This document shows, piece after piece, positions 36,524 to 45,046 of a stretch of DNA of 64,000 nucleotides; within the stretch, counting starts at the first letter, position 1, and the number at the start of each line of letters is the position of its first letter. The notes below the pieces were generated by a model. That model saw only the letters and a program-made list of their open reading frames with translations. It was not told the DNA's origin and made no database searches. The DNA comes from Aliamphritea ceti (lineage in GTDB: Bacteria; Pseudomonadota; Gammaproteobacteria; Pseudomonadales; Balneatricaceae). The translations under genes and the position numbers were made by a program. Location of the stretch: the NCBI RefSeq assembly GCF_024347215.1, contig NZ_AP025282.1, positions 2,356,001 through 2,420,000 on the forward strand, given 5' to 3'.

Positions 36524-36922
36524 ATGTTAACGGGTTTAAATCATATAACGCTGGCAGTCAGGGATATTGATGCATCGCTTGGGTTTTATATTGAGTTGTT
36601 AGGTTTTTCTGGCCATGTGAAGTGGGAGCGGGGTGCATATCTCTCATTGGGGGATTTGTGGCTGTGTTTATCGCTGGATGAGCCGGATACAAAAAGTGAT
36701 TATAGTCATATCGCGTTTGATACCAGGCAGGATGATTTTAATCAGGTTACCCGGTTATTGCAGGAAGCAGGTGTTACCTGCTGGAAGACTAATCAAAGTG
36801 AAGGGGATTCCCTGTATTTGTTAGATCCGGATGGGCACAAGCTAGAGATTCACTGTGGTAGTCTGCAAAGCAGGCTGACAGCTTTACAGAAAGAACCTTA
36901 TAAGGGGCTTGTCTGGTTGTAA
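36524..36922 (+). CDS. fosA: FosA-type fosfomycin glutathione transferase
   Basis: 132 residues of the VOC fold. Metal ligands fit FosA (His7, His62, Glu108), and the fosfomycin and potassium-loop residues Thr9, Lys88, Ser92, Ser96 and Arg117 match Pseudomonas FosA with a two-residue offset. The motif NQSEGDSLYLLDPDGHK is diagnostic. It adds glutathione to fosfomycin and opens its epoxide. The gene is alone with good ribosome site GGTGGAG, so it looks intrinsic rather than part of a resistance cassette. Confidence 0.92.
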   Translation: MLTGLNHITLAVRDIDASLGFYIELLGFSGHVKWERGAYLSLGDLWLCLSLDEPDTKSDYSHIAFDTRQDDFNQVTRLLQEAGVTCWKTNQSEGDSLYLLDPDGHKLEIHCGSLQSRLTALQKEPYKGLVWL

Positions 36923-36953
36923 CTTAGGACCTTAGTTAAACGATATCTAATAT

Positions 36954-36979
36954 TATATTTCCAAAAATATTGAAATATA
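36954..36979. promoter_or_regulatory. candidate ArsR operator upstream of arsR
   Basis: Perfect inverted repeat TATATTTC-N10-GAAATATA, 58 bases before the arsR ATG at 37037. The spacing is in the range of ArsR-type dimer sites and the region is promoter-like. Confidence 0.5.
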
Positions 36980-37036
36980 TTTATCATTGGCATATATTGA
37001 ACCCAGCTCAGCAACCAAGAGCGTTTGGAATAGAAA

Positions 37037-37321
37037 ATGGAACACGAAATAGCAGCGCAGCGCCTTGCAGAATTAGGCCACACTACCCGTTTAGCCGTTT
37101 TTCGGTTGTTGGTAAAAGCAGGGCGTGATGGTCTGCCGGTAGGGGATATACAGAAGCATCTGGATGTTGCCGGGCCGACGTTATCGCATCATATTAACCG
37201 ACTCAAAGGGGTTGGTTTGTTGACCCAGCGCCGCGAGGGCAGAACCTTGTACTGTATTGCAGAGCTGGATGCCTTGCGTGAACTGACAGGCTTTCTTGAG
37301 TCTGAGTGTTGTACTTTGTAA
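37037..37321 (+). CDS. ArsR-family transcriptional regulator
   Basis: 94 residues: an ArsR winged helix with the HLDVAGPTLSHHINRLK recognition helix and the wing RREGRTLYC. A Cys pair lies at the C-terminus (ECCTL) and another cysteine in the wing strand, so metal(loid) or thiol sensing is plausible. It is followed by a terminator and then a permease gene on the same strand. Confidence 0.9.
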   Translation: MEHEIAAQRLAELGHTTRLAVFRLLVKAGRDGLPVGDIQKHLDVAGPTLSHHINRLKGVGLLTQRREGRTLYCIAELDALRELTGFLESECCTL

Positions 37322-37371
37322 ACGATATGATCTTCTATGCCTTGCCGCTATTTATGTGAGCTAAAAGAGAC

Positions 37372-37397
37372 GCAGCCATTTGGGCTGCATTTTTTTA
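37372..37397 (+). terminator. rho-independent terminator after arsR
   Basis: GCAGCC (37372-37377) pairs with GGCTGC (37383-37388) around five bases, followed by a run of seven T after an A. It separates arsR from the permease gene, which then needs its own promoter. Confidence 0.8.
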
Positions 37398-37406
37398 ACT
37401 ATATAA

Positions 37407-37430
37407 TTTGATATATTTAGAAATATTAAA
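37407..37430. promoter_or_regulatory. candidate second ArsR operator before the permease
   Basis: TTTGATAT-N8-ATATTAAA, matching at seven of eight arm positions, lies between the arsR terminator and the permease ATG at 37452. It is AT-rich like the operator at 36954-36979. Chance in AT-rich DNA is possible. Confidence 0.35.
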
Positions 37431-37451
37431 TTAAATTTTCAGAGGTGAATC

Positions 37452-38420
37452 ATGTTCAGTGAAGGTTTCCTGACACCAGAAATGCAAGTGATGCTGCAGG
37501 AAAGCGGTCTGATGTTTTTGCAGTTGTTTACTGAGTTAACGGTATTGTTTCTGGCAATCAGCTTTGCGGTGGGGCTGATTAATCAGAAGTTACCTGCTGA
37601 AAAAATACAGCGGCTGTTAGGTGCGCGCAGTGGTCGGGGTTATATAACCGCTGCCGGGCTTGGTGCGGTAACACCGTTTTGCAGTTGTTCAACCATACCT
37701 ATGCTGGTTGGTTTGTTAAAAGCACGCGCCGGTTTTGGTCCAACAATGACTTTTCTGTTCACATCGCCGTTGTTAAACCCGATAGTAATTGCACTATTCA
37801 TACCTGTGTTGGGTCTGAAAGTTACCCTGTGGTATGCAGGATTAGCGCTTACTGCTTCGATCCTGGCTGGTTACTTATTGCAAAAGTTTAATTTTGATCG
37901 CTTCATCAAAACGGAAATGCTTGAGTCAGGTAAAAAAGGCTGCGGCAGTGGTGCAGAGAGTTGCTCTACAGACTCAGCTAGTGGCTGTAAGCCTGCTGTA
38001 CCTGACTCAATATGGCAGAAAGCCTGGGCTGACAGCTGGGGTCTGTTCCGGAGCATGTTTCCGTATATGTTGATAGCAATGCTTATAGGTGCGGTTGTAC
38101 ATGGTTTCGTGCCAGCAGATTTTTTTGCAGAAGTAGCCAGTACGGATAACCCTGTTGCTGTGCCAGTTGCTGCACTGATCGGTATTCCGTTGTATATGCG
38201 GGTGACTGCTCTGATGCCTTTAGTTGGCTCGTTTCTGGCAAAAGGTGTCAGCATGGGGGCGATTATCGCACTGGTGATAGGCAGTGGTGGTGCGAGCCTG
38301 CCTGAGGTAATTCTGTTACGCCGGTTGTTTTACTGGCCATTACTGGCCGCGTTTTTAAGTGTGATCTTTACAATGGCTGTACTGGGGGGCTTTGCATTCG
38401 ATCATATTATTCTTACCTGA
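37452..38420 (+). CDS. YraQ/ArsP-like (DUF318) permease with Cys-rich loop
   Basis: 322 residues with eight or so hydrophobic segments. The TPFCSCSTIP motif marks the DUF318 (UPF0718) permease family, and FTSPLLNPIV follows. A cytosolic loop at about 157-178 holds four cysteines (KKGCGSGAESC then SASGC), as in the SO_0444-type permeases thought to export soft metals. ArsP relatives export organoarsenicals. AGAGGTG precedes ATG 37452. Given the ArsR gene upstream I infer metal(loid) efflux; the ion is not known. Confidence 0.85.
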   Translation: MFSEGFLTPEMQVMLQESGLMFLQLFTELTVLFLAISFAVGLINQKLPAEKIQRLLGARSGRGYITAAGLGAVTPFCSCSTIPMLVGLLKARAGFGPTMTFLFTSPLLNPIVIALFIPVLGLKVTLWYAGLALTASILAGYLLQKFNFDRFIKTEMLESGKKGCGSGAESCSTDSASGCKPAVPDSIWQKAWADSWGLFRSMFPYMLIAMLIGAVVHGFVPADFFAEVASTDNPVAVPVAALIGIPLYMRVTALMPLVGSFLAKGVSMGAIIALVIGSGGASLPEVILLRRLFYWPLLAAFLSVIFTMAVLGGFAFDHIILT

Positions 38421-38569
38421 AGTGGGTTAGGTTTTTACTGCATGTTTGTTGGTATATTTTATTTAGATATTACATTAACTTAATGGCTTAATTTACTGTT
38501 ATATAAACGATATTGTCTTTTTGGTGCGAAGAGAAATGGATGGTTTGGCAGTAAGGCTATGCTCAAAAT

Positions 38570-38602
38570 AAACGCCGTTATCAAAAGGGTAACGGCGTTT
38601 TG
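38570..38602. terminator. rho-independent terminator after hmp
   Basis: AACGCCGTTA (38571-38580) pairs with TAACGGCGTT (38590-38599) around nine bases, a perfect ten-base stem. T-rich sequence follows on the minus strand. It ends the hmp transcript. Confidence 0.85.
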
Positions 38603-38620
38603 CTATTCAGTAATTACTGA

Positions 38621-39808
38621 TTAGAAGTCCTGATGCGGGCCGAATACTTCGTAGTGGATCTGTTCTTCAGTAGCGCCCAGGGTGATCAGTTGCTGTTTAA
38701 TAAAACGCATGAAAGGCGTAGGGCCGCACAGGTAGAAGTCGCCATTGCTCAGTGGTAATTCTTCACTGATCTGACTCAGATCCATCAGGCCGTGATGGGT
38801 GTTTTTGGCATCGCTGTGGTCCTGGTTGTACCAGGTGTGGGCAGTGAGTGGCAATACTTCAGTCAGATGGCCAACGCGTTTTCTGAAAGAATGCTGCTCA
38901 ACGTTTTCACAGGCATGCAGGAAGTGCACCGGCTGGCTATAGCCTTGTCCGGCCAGAGTTTCCACAATGCTGACCATTGGTGTCAGGCCGACGCCGGCTG
39001 AAATCGCGACAACCGGGCGTTGCTGGTCAGTGAAGAAGAAGTCACCTGCTGGTGCCAGCAGTTCAACTTCTTCATTGAGGCGCAGGCCGTCATGCAGGTA
39101 GTTTGATACCAGTCCAGGAATACCCATTGCTTCACGCTTAACCGAAATACGGTACGTTTCGCCATTGGCTTTATCTGACAGAGAGTACTGGCGAATTTCA
39201 ATGTGTTCGCTACCGGTAGGCGTCACTTTAACACCCAGGTATTGGCCAGGCTGGTAGCCAATGACTGGCTTGCCATCGATTGGCTCGAATACCAGGCTCT
39301 TAACCAGCTCTGATTCGATACGCTTTTCGATCAGGCGGAAGCGGCGTGGGCCTTCCCAGCCACCCTCGGTAGCTGCACGTTCTTTATAAAGAGTACCTTC
39401 ACGGTTTATGAATACTGAAGCCAGCAGTCCGTAGGCGGCAACCCAGGCTTCTTCGATCTCAGGTGTAAAGGCATCTGATGCCAGCTCGCGCAGAGTCTCT
39501 ATCAGATGGTGGCCAACGATGTCGTAATGCTCAGGTTGGATGTAAAAGCTGGTATGTTTCTGCGCGATACGTTCTACAGCTGCCGTCAGAACCGGCAGAT
39601 TATCAATATGGGTTGCGTAAGCTGCCAGTGCATTGAATAGAGCCACAGACTGACCACCGCTCTGCTGATGGCTCATGTTGAAAATATCTTTAAGCTCCGG
39701 GTTGTGCTTAAACATCCGGACGTAGAAATGTTCAGTGATCTTGCTGCCAACACTTTCCAGCAGGGGAATGGTGCTTTTAACGGTATCGATATGTTGCTGG
39801 GATAGCAT
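38621..39808 (-). CDS. hmp: flavohemoprotein, nitric oxide dioxygenase
   Basis: 395 residues: a globin domain (about 1-140) with distal Tyr29 and proximal His85, an FAD-binding domain (about 150-255, RQYSLSD motif) and an NAD domain (about 265-395). The length is normal for Hmp. It oxidises nitric oxide to nitrate using O2 and NADH. It lies 68 bases after a ppyR-like gene and facing away from norR. The NorR-type sites before ppyR should control both genes. Confidence 0.97.
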   Translation of the reverse strand: MLSQQHIDTVKSTIPLLESVGSKITEHFYVRMFKHNPELKDIFNMSHQQSGGQSVALFNALAAYATHIDNLPVLTAAVERIAQKHTSFYIQPEHYDIVGHHLIETLRELASDAFTPEIEEAWVAAYGLLASVFINREGTLYKERAATEGGWEGPRRFRLIEKRIESELVKSLVFEPIDGKPVIGYQPGQYLGVKVTPTGSEHIEIRQYSLSDKANGETYRISVKREAMGIPGLVSNYLHDGLRLNEEVELLAPAGDFFFTDQQRPVVAISAGVGLTPMVSIVETLAGQGYSQPVHFLHACENVEQHSFRKRVGHLTEVLPLTAHTWYNQDHSDAKNTHHGLMDLSQISEELPLSNGDFYLCGPTPFMRFIKQQLITLGATEEQIHYEVFGPHQDF

Positions 39809-39876
39809 AGAATTTCCTTCTTAGGTATTGCTTGTTATAGGTTTAGATTTTTATAGATTCAGTCTGTCTAGCGGGG

Positions 39877-40269
39877 TTATGCGTTACACAGGCCGTAGTG
39901 GTTATCTTGTTTGCGCAGCTTTTCAGCTTGCAGTATCTGCTTGTGATATTGCTTTATGCGGTGCTGGCCAGTGAGGCGAAGTACGTAACCAAACTTCAGG
40001 CCAGTAGCAAAAATAAGCATGCCGATATGGCTGATAATCTGGATCTGTAATGTCACCTGATCAGGTATGACGTAGGCGGTGAAAATGGTTGCCAGGAGCA
40101 TTACAACCGAGCAAGTGAGTAAGCTGTTGCCGGCGGTTACCAGGGTGTTTGCCCGCTGCAGTTCTGCAGCCAGTTCCAGCTGTGTTGGCAGGGGTGTCAG
40201 CAGGGCAGCTGAAGTGTTATCTGGCCGCTCAAAGTCGGGCAGTGACTTGTTATTAGAGTTACTTATCAT
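39877..40269 (-). CDS. ppyR: PpyR-like two-helix membrane protein
   Basis: 130 residues from ATG 40269, nine bases after AAGGAAG. Two hydrophobic segments (about 48-68 and 75-98) lie between polar ends. In Pseudomonas aeruginosa the genes ppyR, fhp and fhpR lie together (PA2663-PA2665 as I recall), and this gene has the same neighbours, so I assign it as PpyR-like with moderate trust. PpyR is described as a membrane regulator affecting psl and pyoverdine. Its sequence is short and poorly conserved, so the call leans on gene order. Confidence 0.7.
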   Translation of the reverse strand: MISNSNNKSLPDFERPDNTSAALLTPLPTQLELAAELQRANTLVTAGNSLLTCSVVMLLATIFTAYVIPDQVTLQIQIISHIGMLIFATGLKFGYVLRLTGQHRIKQYHKQILQAEKLRKQDNHYGLCNA

Positions 40270-40362
40270 GACAGGTACTTCCTTTTTCGGTGACGTCAGA
40301 AACGTCGCCCTGTATCGCATAGACTGTTTTGCACCTGTGCCGGTGCTTTATGTCTTTGTTAT

Positions 40363-40378
40363 TACAGGATACGTGCCA
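40363..40378 (-). promoter_or_regulatory. candidate sigma-54 promoter for ppyR-hmp
   Basis: On the minus strand the -24 element TGGCACG is perfect, and a degenerate -12 element (CTGTA, with GT in place of GC) sits at the correct ten-base spacing. It lies about 95 bases upstream of the ppyR start and downstream of two NorR-type sites. Confidence 0.5.
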
Positions 40379-40444
40379 TTATTTTAAAATTACTATAAAA
40401 CAAATATTTATGATGGTTTATTAAAGTTAATTTAAAATATAGAG

Positions 40445-40480
40445 GTCAAAATGACTCTGTAAAATAAAGGTCTATTTGAC
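40445..40480. promoter_or_regulatory. norR: two NorR-type enhancer sites
   Basis: GTCA-AAA-TGAC (40445-40455) is a perfect GT-N7-AC dyad, and GTC-TATTT-GAC (40470-40480) is a second one, with centres 25 bases apart. They lie in the gap between divergent norR and ppyR-hmp, about 70-105 bases upstream of the -24 element. Confidence 0.75.
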
Positions 40481-40586
40481 ATATTTGTGTATTTATTACT
40501 TCTGCATGCATATAATTCATCAGTAACCTGATTGGTGTAGATAGCTACCTTGACCAGGCTGATTAATCAGTTTTGAGAGAAAACAT

Positions 40587-42239
40587 ATGAGCCCGCTTTC
40601 CCATACTGCGCTGTTGCAACTTGCTGTCGATATGGCTAACAGTGTGACCGCCAGTGATCGTTTTGAGCGCTTACTAAACACAGTGCGAAGTCACATTCAG
40701 TGCGATGCTGTTGTCTTACTGAGGTTGCAGGGTGAAGTGTTAAAACCACTGGCTCAAAAAGGGCTGCACCGGGAAATTCTCGGGCGTCGTTTTACACTGC
40801 AGGAGCATCCCCGTCTGGCAACAATTCATGCTTCTACTGTGCCGGTGAGATTCTCTTCTGATTGTGATTTGCCTGATCCTTATGACGGCATGTTGCCGGA
40901 GCACGATGGCGATTTACCTATTCATGCCTGTATGGGTCTACCGCTGTTGGCAGATGATCAGATCATTGGTGTGCTGACGATGGACAGTATGCTGCCGGGA
41001 GCATTTGATGATATTCCCGGGCGCTCACTTGAGCTGATTGCTGCTATGTCGGCGGCAAGCCTGAAAACGGCTATGTTGCTGGAGCGTCTCGAGCATCATT
41101 CCCAGCATGTTGAAAGTGTTGTTGCTGAGCTAACCCAGGAGGCATTGAATAAAGACGGCGGTGAGCTGATAGGTGACAGCAATGCAATGCAAAAGCTGCA
41201 ACGGGAAATTACCTTAGTTGCACCTTCTGACTATGCGATTCTGATTGAAGGTGAAACGGGGGTAGGTAAAGAGTTAATTGCCCGCACCTTACATAGCCGT
41301 TCGAATAGAAGCCAGGGACCGCTGGTATATGTTAACTGTGCGGCTATTCCGGAGAATCTGGTTGAAAGTGAATTGTTTGGTCACGTGAAAGGTGCCTTTA
41401 CCGGGGCTGATCGAAACCGGGCGGGTAAATTCAGCCTGGCGGATGGCGGCACGCTGTTTCTCGATGAGATAGGTGAATTACCACTGGCTGCCCAGAGTAA
41501 GCTGCTTAGGGCGCTGCAAAGTCATGAAATACAGCCGGTTGGTCAGGATAAAGTTGATAAGGTTGATGTACGGGTGCTGGCAGCAACCAACCGTGTGCTT
41601 GAAAAAGAGGTCGCAGAGCAAAGATTTCGGGCTGATCTGTATCACCGGCTTAATGTGTATCCAATAAAGGTGCCGCCATTGCGCGACAGACAAGGTGATG
41701 CCGCGTTACTGGCCGGTTATTTCTGTGAGGCGACAAGGCGTAAGCTTGGTATGCGTCAGTTGTTGCTGAGAGATGATGCGGTGCAGGTGCTGGATGCTTA
41801 TGACTGGCCAGGGAATGTCCGTGAGCTGGAACATGTTATAAGCCGTGCAGCACTGATTGCCCGTGCAGCCAGCGCAGGCAGCATTGTTCAGGTGCAAGCC
41901 GAGCATTTAGGGCTACTGATGCCACAAATAGCAAATACTGCCGATATCTCTGAAGAGGTTTCTTCAGAACAGGATAAGCATGAAGCTGACTCAGCGTTCG
42001 CAAGCGGGGTTGAAGGAAGTAGTTCTGATAATAGCGGGCCTGTATTTGTTCCTGGGGCAAGTGAGGGGTTAAAAACAGCGACAGAGGAGTTTCAGAAGCA
42101 GCTGATTCTCCGGCAGTTGCAGCATAACGATGGAAACTGGGCCGCAGCAGCGCGGGATTTACAGACAGACCGGGCAAATCTGGTGCGTCTGGCGAAAAGG
42201 CTCGAAATCGAAGTAGTCAGGGAAATTATTGTTAGATAA
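40587..42239 (+). CDS. norR: NorR/FhpR-type sigma-54 activator, nitric oxide sensing
   Basis: 550 residues: an N-terminal GAF domain (about 20-170), a sigma-54 AAA+ domain (about 190-430) with Walker A GETGVGKE, the GAFTGA loop that touches sigma-54, and a C-terminal Fis-type helix-turn-helix (about 500-545). In NorR, the GAF domain senses nitric oxide through a non-heme iron. It is divergent from ppyR-hmp, and the sites between the genes match NorR's target. GAGAGAAA precedes ATG 40587. Confidence 0.95.
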   Translation: MSPLSHTALLQLAVDMANSVTASDRFERLLNTVRSHIQCDAVVLLRLQGEVLKPLAQKGLHREILGRRFTLQEHPRLATIHASTVPVRFSSDCDLPDPYDGMLPEHDGDLPIHACMGLPLLADDQIIGVLTMDSMLPGAFDDIPGRSLELIAAMSAASLKTAMLLERLEHHSQHVESVVAELTQEALNKDGGELIGDSNAMQKLQREITLVAPSDYAILIEGETGVGKELIARTLHSRSNRSQGPLVYVNCAAIPENLVESELFGHVKGAFTGADRNRAGKFSLADGGTLFLDEIGELPLAAQSKLLRALQSHEIQPVGQDKVDKVDVRVLAATNRVLEKEVAEQRFRADLYHRLNVYPIKVPPLRDRQGDAALLAGYFCEATRRKLGMRQLLLRDDAVQVLDAYDWPGNVRELEHVISRAALIARAASAGSIVQVQAEHLGLLMPQIANTADISEEVSSEQDKHEADSAFASGVEGSSSDNSGPVFVPGASEGLKTATEEFQKQLILRQLQHNDGNWAAAARDLQTDRANLVRLAKRLEIEVVREIIVR

Positions 42240-42545
42240 AGAACTGTCAGGTGAAGGGCTGTCAGATGAGGGCAGCCAGATGAAAGAGGATGAAGCAAGG
42301 ATGCACAGTCCGGCTGAAAGGCTGGTTTAGGGTTTATAAGACATTTCAATCGATACGGGTTTTGAAATAGCTTCTGTAATACATTTTTTCGACATTTCAG
42401 TGTGTAAAATTGTCGCCGCTTGCGGAATTCTTTCAACGTCTGAATGCAGACATGTGTTTGTCATATTTGACATTTATTATTGCAGCTTTTGTGCTTTTTC
42501 AGGTAAATGGCTTTTCAGCTAAATCTAATTTTTACAGGTTTGTAT
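42240..42545. other. intergenic region, 306 bases, with short degenerate repeats
   Basis: Three degenerate 14-15 base units (CTGTCAGGTGAAGGG and relatives) run from 42244 to 42286, right after norR. Later sequence is AT-rich with no clear promoter. No gene seen. Confidence 0.45.
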
Positions 42546-43793
42546 ATGCAATCCCCAGACTCATCTTCTAACTCTTCAACTGATTCTAACTTTGATCCCG
42601 AACGGGCTGACATACCTCAGTCATCAGTCTTGCAGGTATTTCTGACGTTTCTTAAGCTTGGTTTTACGTCTTTTGGCGGGCCTGTGGCACATATAGGTTA
42701 TTTTCGTACTGAGTTAGTCGAAAAGCAGCGCTGGCTGACAGATAGTCAGTTTGCTCAGCTGCTGGCTATTTGCCAGTTTTTGCCGGGGCCGGCGAGCAGT
42801 CAGATGGGGTTTAGTCTGGGATTAATGCGTGCAGGCTGGGGTGGTGCGCTGGCCGCATTTTTGGCTTTTACTGGTCCATCGGTCGTGCTGATGTTGCTGT
42901 TCGCATATTGTTTACCGTATTTTTCAGGCGAAGCGGGAACAGCAGCGATTCATGGCTTAAAAATTGTTGCGCTGGCCGTGGTCGCGCAAGGTGTGCTTGG
43001 CATGTCCCGGCAGCTCTGTCCGGATAATACCCGTGCTGCAATGGCGCTGTTGTCAGCGGCAGTAGTGCTTATTATTGGTACCGCTTCAGTTCAGTTATTA
43101 CTTGTCGGGGCGGGTGCTGCAGCAGGTATCTGGCTATGTCGTGATGTAAAGCCAGAACCAGCGGCTGCGTTACAACTTAATTATGGCGTTAAATTTGGCT
43201 GTACCTGCCTGGCTATATTCGCTCTGTTATTTGCAGGTTTACCGCTGTTAAGCGATGGCAACGGTGTTGTGGCAGCAATTCAGGGGTTCTATCAGGCCGG
43301 AGCAATGGTTTTTGGTGGCGGGCACGTAGTCTTGCCAATGCTTGAAGATGCAGTTGTGGCGCCGGGCTGGATCAGTTCAGAAGATTTTCTGGCAGGTTAT
43401 GGGGCTGCACAGGCATTGCCTGGCCCAATGTTTTCTTTAGCGGCTTACCTGGGCAGTGTGCTGCCTGATGGCCTCGGCGGTGTTGGTGGCGGATTACTGG
43501 CTGTACTGAGTATTTTCCTGCCGGGTTTCCTGCTATTGGTGGGCTGCCTGCCGTTGTGGCAAAAAGTATCTCAGGGAGCGTCAGCGGCGCGGGCTATTGC
43601 GGGTGTTAATGCGGTTGTTGTTGGCTTGCTGGGGGCTGCGCTCTATGACCCTATTTTTGTCAGTGCAGTGACTGAACCGGTAGATCTGGCAATAGGTGTA
43701 ATTGGCTTTCTTATGCTGGTTATCTGGCGTTTGTCGCCGCTGTGGGTCGTGCTCTGGTGTGTAGCGGCAAGTCTTACATGGGCGCTGGCTTAA
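42546..43793 (+). CDS. chrA: chromate transporter ChrA
   Basis: 415 residues from ATG 42546. The FGGPVAHIGYF motif and the FLPGPASSQMG motif are signature ChrA features, and they recur in the second half (FGGGHVVLPMLEDA and ALPGPMFSLAAYLG), so both CHR domains are present. It exports chromate by exchange or proton coupling. An ATG at 42507 is in frame and has AGG nearby, so the start could lie 13 codons upstream. No chrB regulator is found beside it. Confidence 0.9.
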   Translation: MQSPDSSSNSSTDSNFDPERADIPQSSVLQVFLTFLKLGFTSFGGPVAHIGYFRTELVEKQRWLTDSQFAQLLAICQFLPGPASSQMGFSLGLMRAGWGGALAAFLAFTGPSVVLMLLFAYCLPYFSGEAGTAAIHGLKIVALAVVAQGVLGMSRQLCPDNTRAAMALLSAAVVLIIGTASVQLLLVGAGAAAGIWLCRDVKPEPAAALQLNYGVKFGCTCLAIFALLFAGLPLLSDGNGVVAAIQGFYQAGAMVFGGGHVVLPMLEDAVVAPGWISSEDFLAGYGAAQALPGPMFSLAAYLGSVLPDGLGGVGGGLLAVLSIFLPGFLLLVGCLPLWQKVSQGASAARAIAGVNAVVVGLLGAALYDPIFVSAVTEPVDLAIGVIGFLMLVIWRLSPLWVVLWCVAASLTWALA

Positions 43794-43896
43794 CGTCGGT
43801 TAGCAATAAGGTTACACGTATAAAAAAAGCGGTGCTGACTGTCAGGCTGGGAAGCATTGAGTCAGACCGCTTTGGGGACGTACGTCTAAAGGGAAA

Positions 43897-44589
43897 TCAG
43901 AAGTTGTATCTTAAGCCGAGGCTAATGGCGTCAAAATCCAGGTCACCGCTCTGGCTGGTGTTTTGTAAGCCTCCCGGGCCGCCACCGAAACGGTTCAGAT
44001 CTACATCATCGATCGCTACATAGCGGTATTCTGCAAAGCCGGTTAACTGATCGGTGAACTTCACATCTAATCCCGCCTGTACCTGATACGCGAATGCATT
44101 ATCGCTGTCGGTAATGTTGGCGGTTGGTCCGTAGGAAATACTGCTGTCGACATCCGCATATCCTATGCCTACACCAATATAAGGGGTAAAGGTGTCGGAG
44201 GAGGTGGCAAACTCCTGAGTGACGTTAAGGAATAATGTTTTAGTTTCAATGCTACCGCCTACAGACTGGCCGTTTGCCGGGAAGTTGTTGCCATTGAAAT
44301 TTACACTCTCAGTATCGTTTTCAGTCGCCAGGTATTCGGCTTCGATACGGATGTTGCCGAGAGTGTTAGCTTCATAGCTGTAACCGCCGGCAATGCTGAA
44401 TGCGGTGTCTTCATCGAAGGCAGCAGTAACGTTACGGCCTGTGCTGTTAAGTGAAGTGTCGTCAACGTCAGCGCTGAGAATGCTAATTTCGCCGTACCAG
44501 CCATCATCTGCCTGTGCGAGAGGTGCGCTTATTACACCTGCCAGAACCAGTGTGGAAACTAAACTGCGTTTCATAAATGTACTTTGCAT
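43897..44589 (-). CDS. outer-membrane beta-barrel protein, OmpA/porin-like
   Basis: 230 residues. A signal peptide (basic MKRSL then hydrophobic run, cut after APLAQA) precedes alternating strands that end in a C-terminal aromatic residue (LGLRYNF), as in eight-stranded barrels. It resembles small OmpW/Opa-type surface proteins. CAGGA lies seven bases upstream of ATG 44589; ATG 44574 is a second possible start. Function unknown. Confidence 0.85.
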   Translation of the reverse strand: MQSTFMKRSLVSTLVLAGVISAPLAQADDGWYGEISILSADVDDTSLNSTGRNVTAAFDEDTAFSIAGGYSYEANTLGNIRIEAEYLATENDTESVNFNGNNFPANGQSVGGSIETKTLFLNVTQEFATSSDTFTPYIGVGIGYADVDSSISYGPTANITDSDNAFAYQVQAGLDVKFTDQLTGFAEYRYVAIDDVDLNRFGGGPGGLQNTSQSGDLDFDAISLGLRYNF

Positions 44590-45046
44590 CGATTTTTCCT
44601 GTCATTAAAACCTGTTGCCAGGTTCCTGCTTAAAGTTACTCATTAGTGGTTCAGGTTCACATCGCATATTTTAATTGTTAGCCATTAAATAGTGCACAAT
44701 TAAATTGTAAGGATTATGACTTGTGATTCAAAGATTAGTTCTGAGAGTTGTGAAAATATTTCAAATGATCAGCAGAGATGTGAGCGGATAGAATTTGTAA
44801 GCAAGCTCGTTGCTACGTATTACTACGTAGATGGGAAGGTGAATACGTAAAGAGTCTAAGTAGTTTTATCTGAGTAGTTTTAGTCAGTCTGTTGCGAAGT
44901 ATTGCGAATATTTTGCTGGCGTAGGTTTTGTCAGACTTGATTCATGGGGGTTGCGCCTGCTGATACGTATTGCAGATGCAGCTGTTCTTTGATGATGAGC
45001 GGCAGGAAAGTGGTCACACAGACTCGCTGCGAGGATGACAATAACA
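44590..45046. other. intergenic region, 457 bases, upstream of TRAP system 2
   Basis: It contains a perfect CTACGTA-TTAC-TACGTAG palindrome (44813-44830) and two more TACGTA elements (44844-44849, 44964-44969). No gene is seen; this should hold the dctP promoter. Confidence 0.5.
44813..44849. promoter_or_regulatory. TACGTA cluster upstream of dctP
   Basis: The perfect inverted repeat CTACGTA-N4-TACGTAG at 44813-44830 is followed by ATACGTA at 44843-44849, with a fourth copy at 44964-44969. These could be sites for the NarL-type response regulator encoded at 49596, since NarL-type proteins bind TAC-rich heptamers in pairs. This is inference. Confidence 0.4.

Noticed and set aside
40331..40346. 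alternative sigma-54 site GGCAC...TGC on the minus strand
   Set aside because: GG and GC are only seven bases apart, so it does not fit the required spacing.
44393..44608. plus-strand frame opposite the outer-membrane gene
   Set aside because: Antisense shadow of the strongly supported minus-strand barrel protein.
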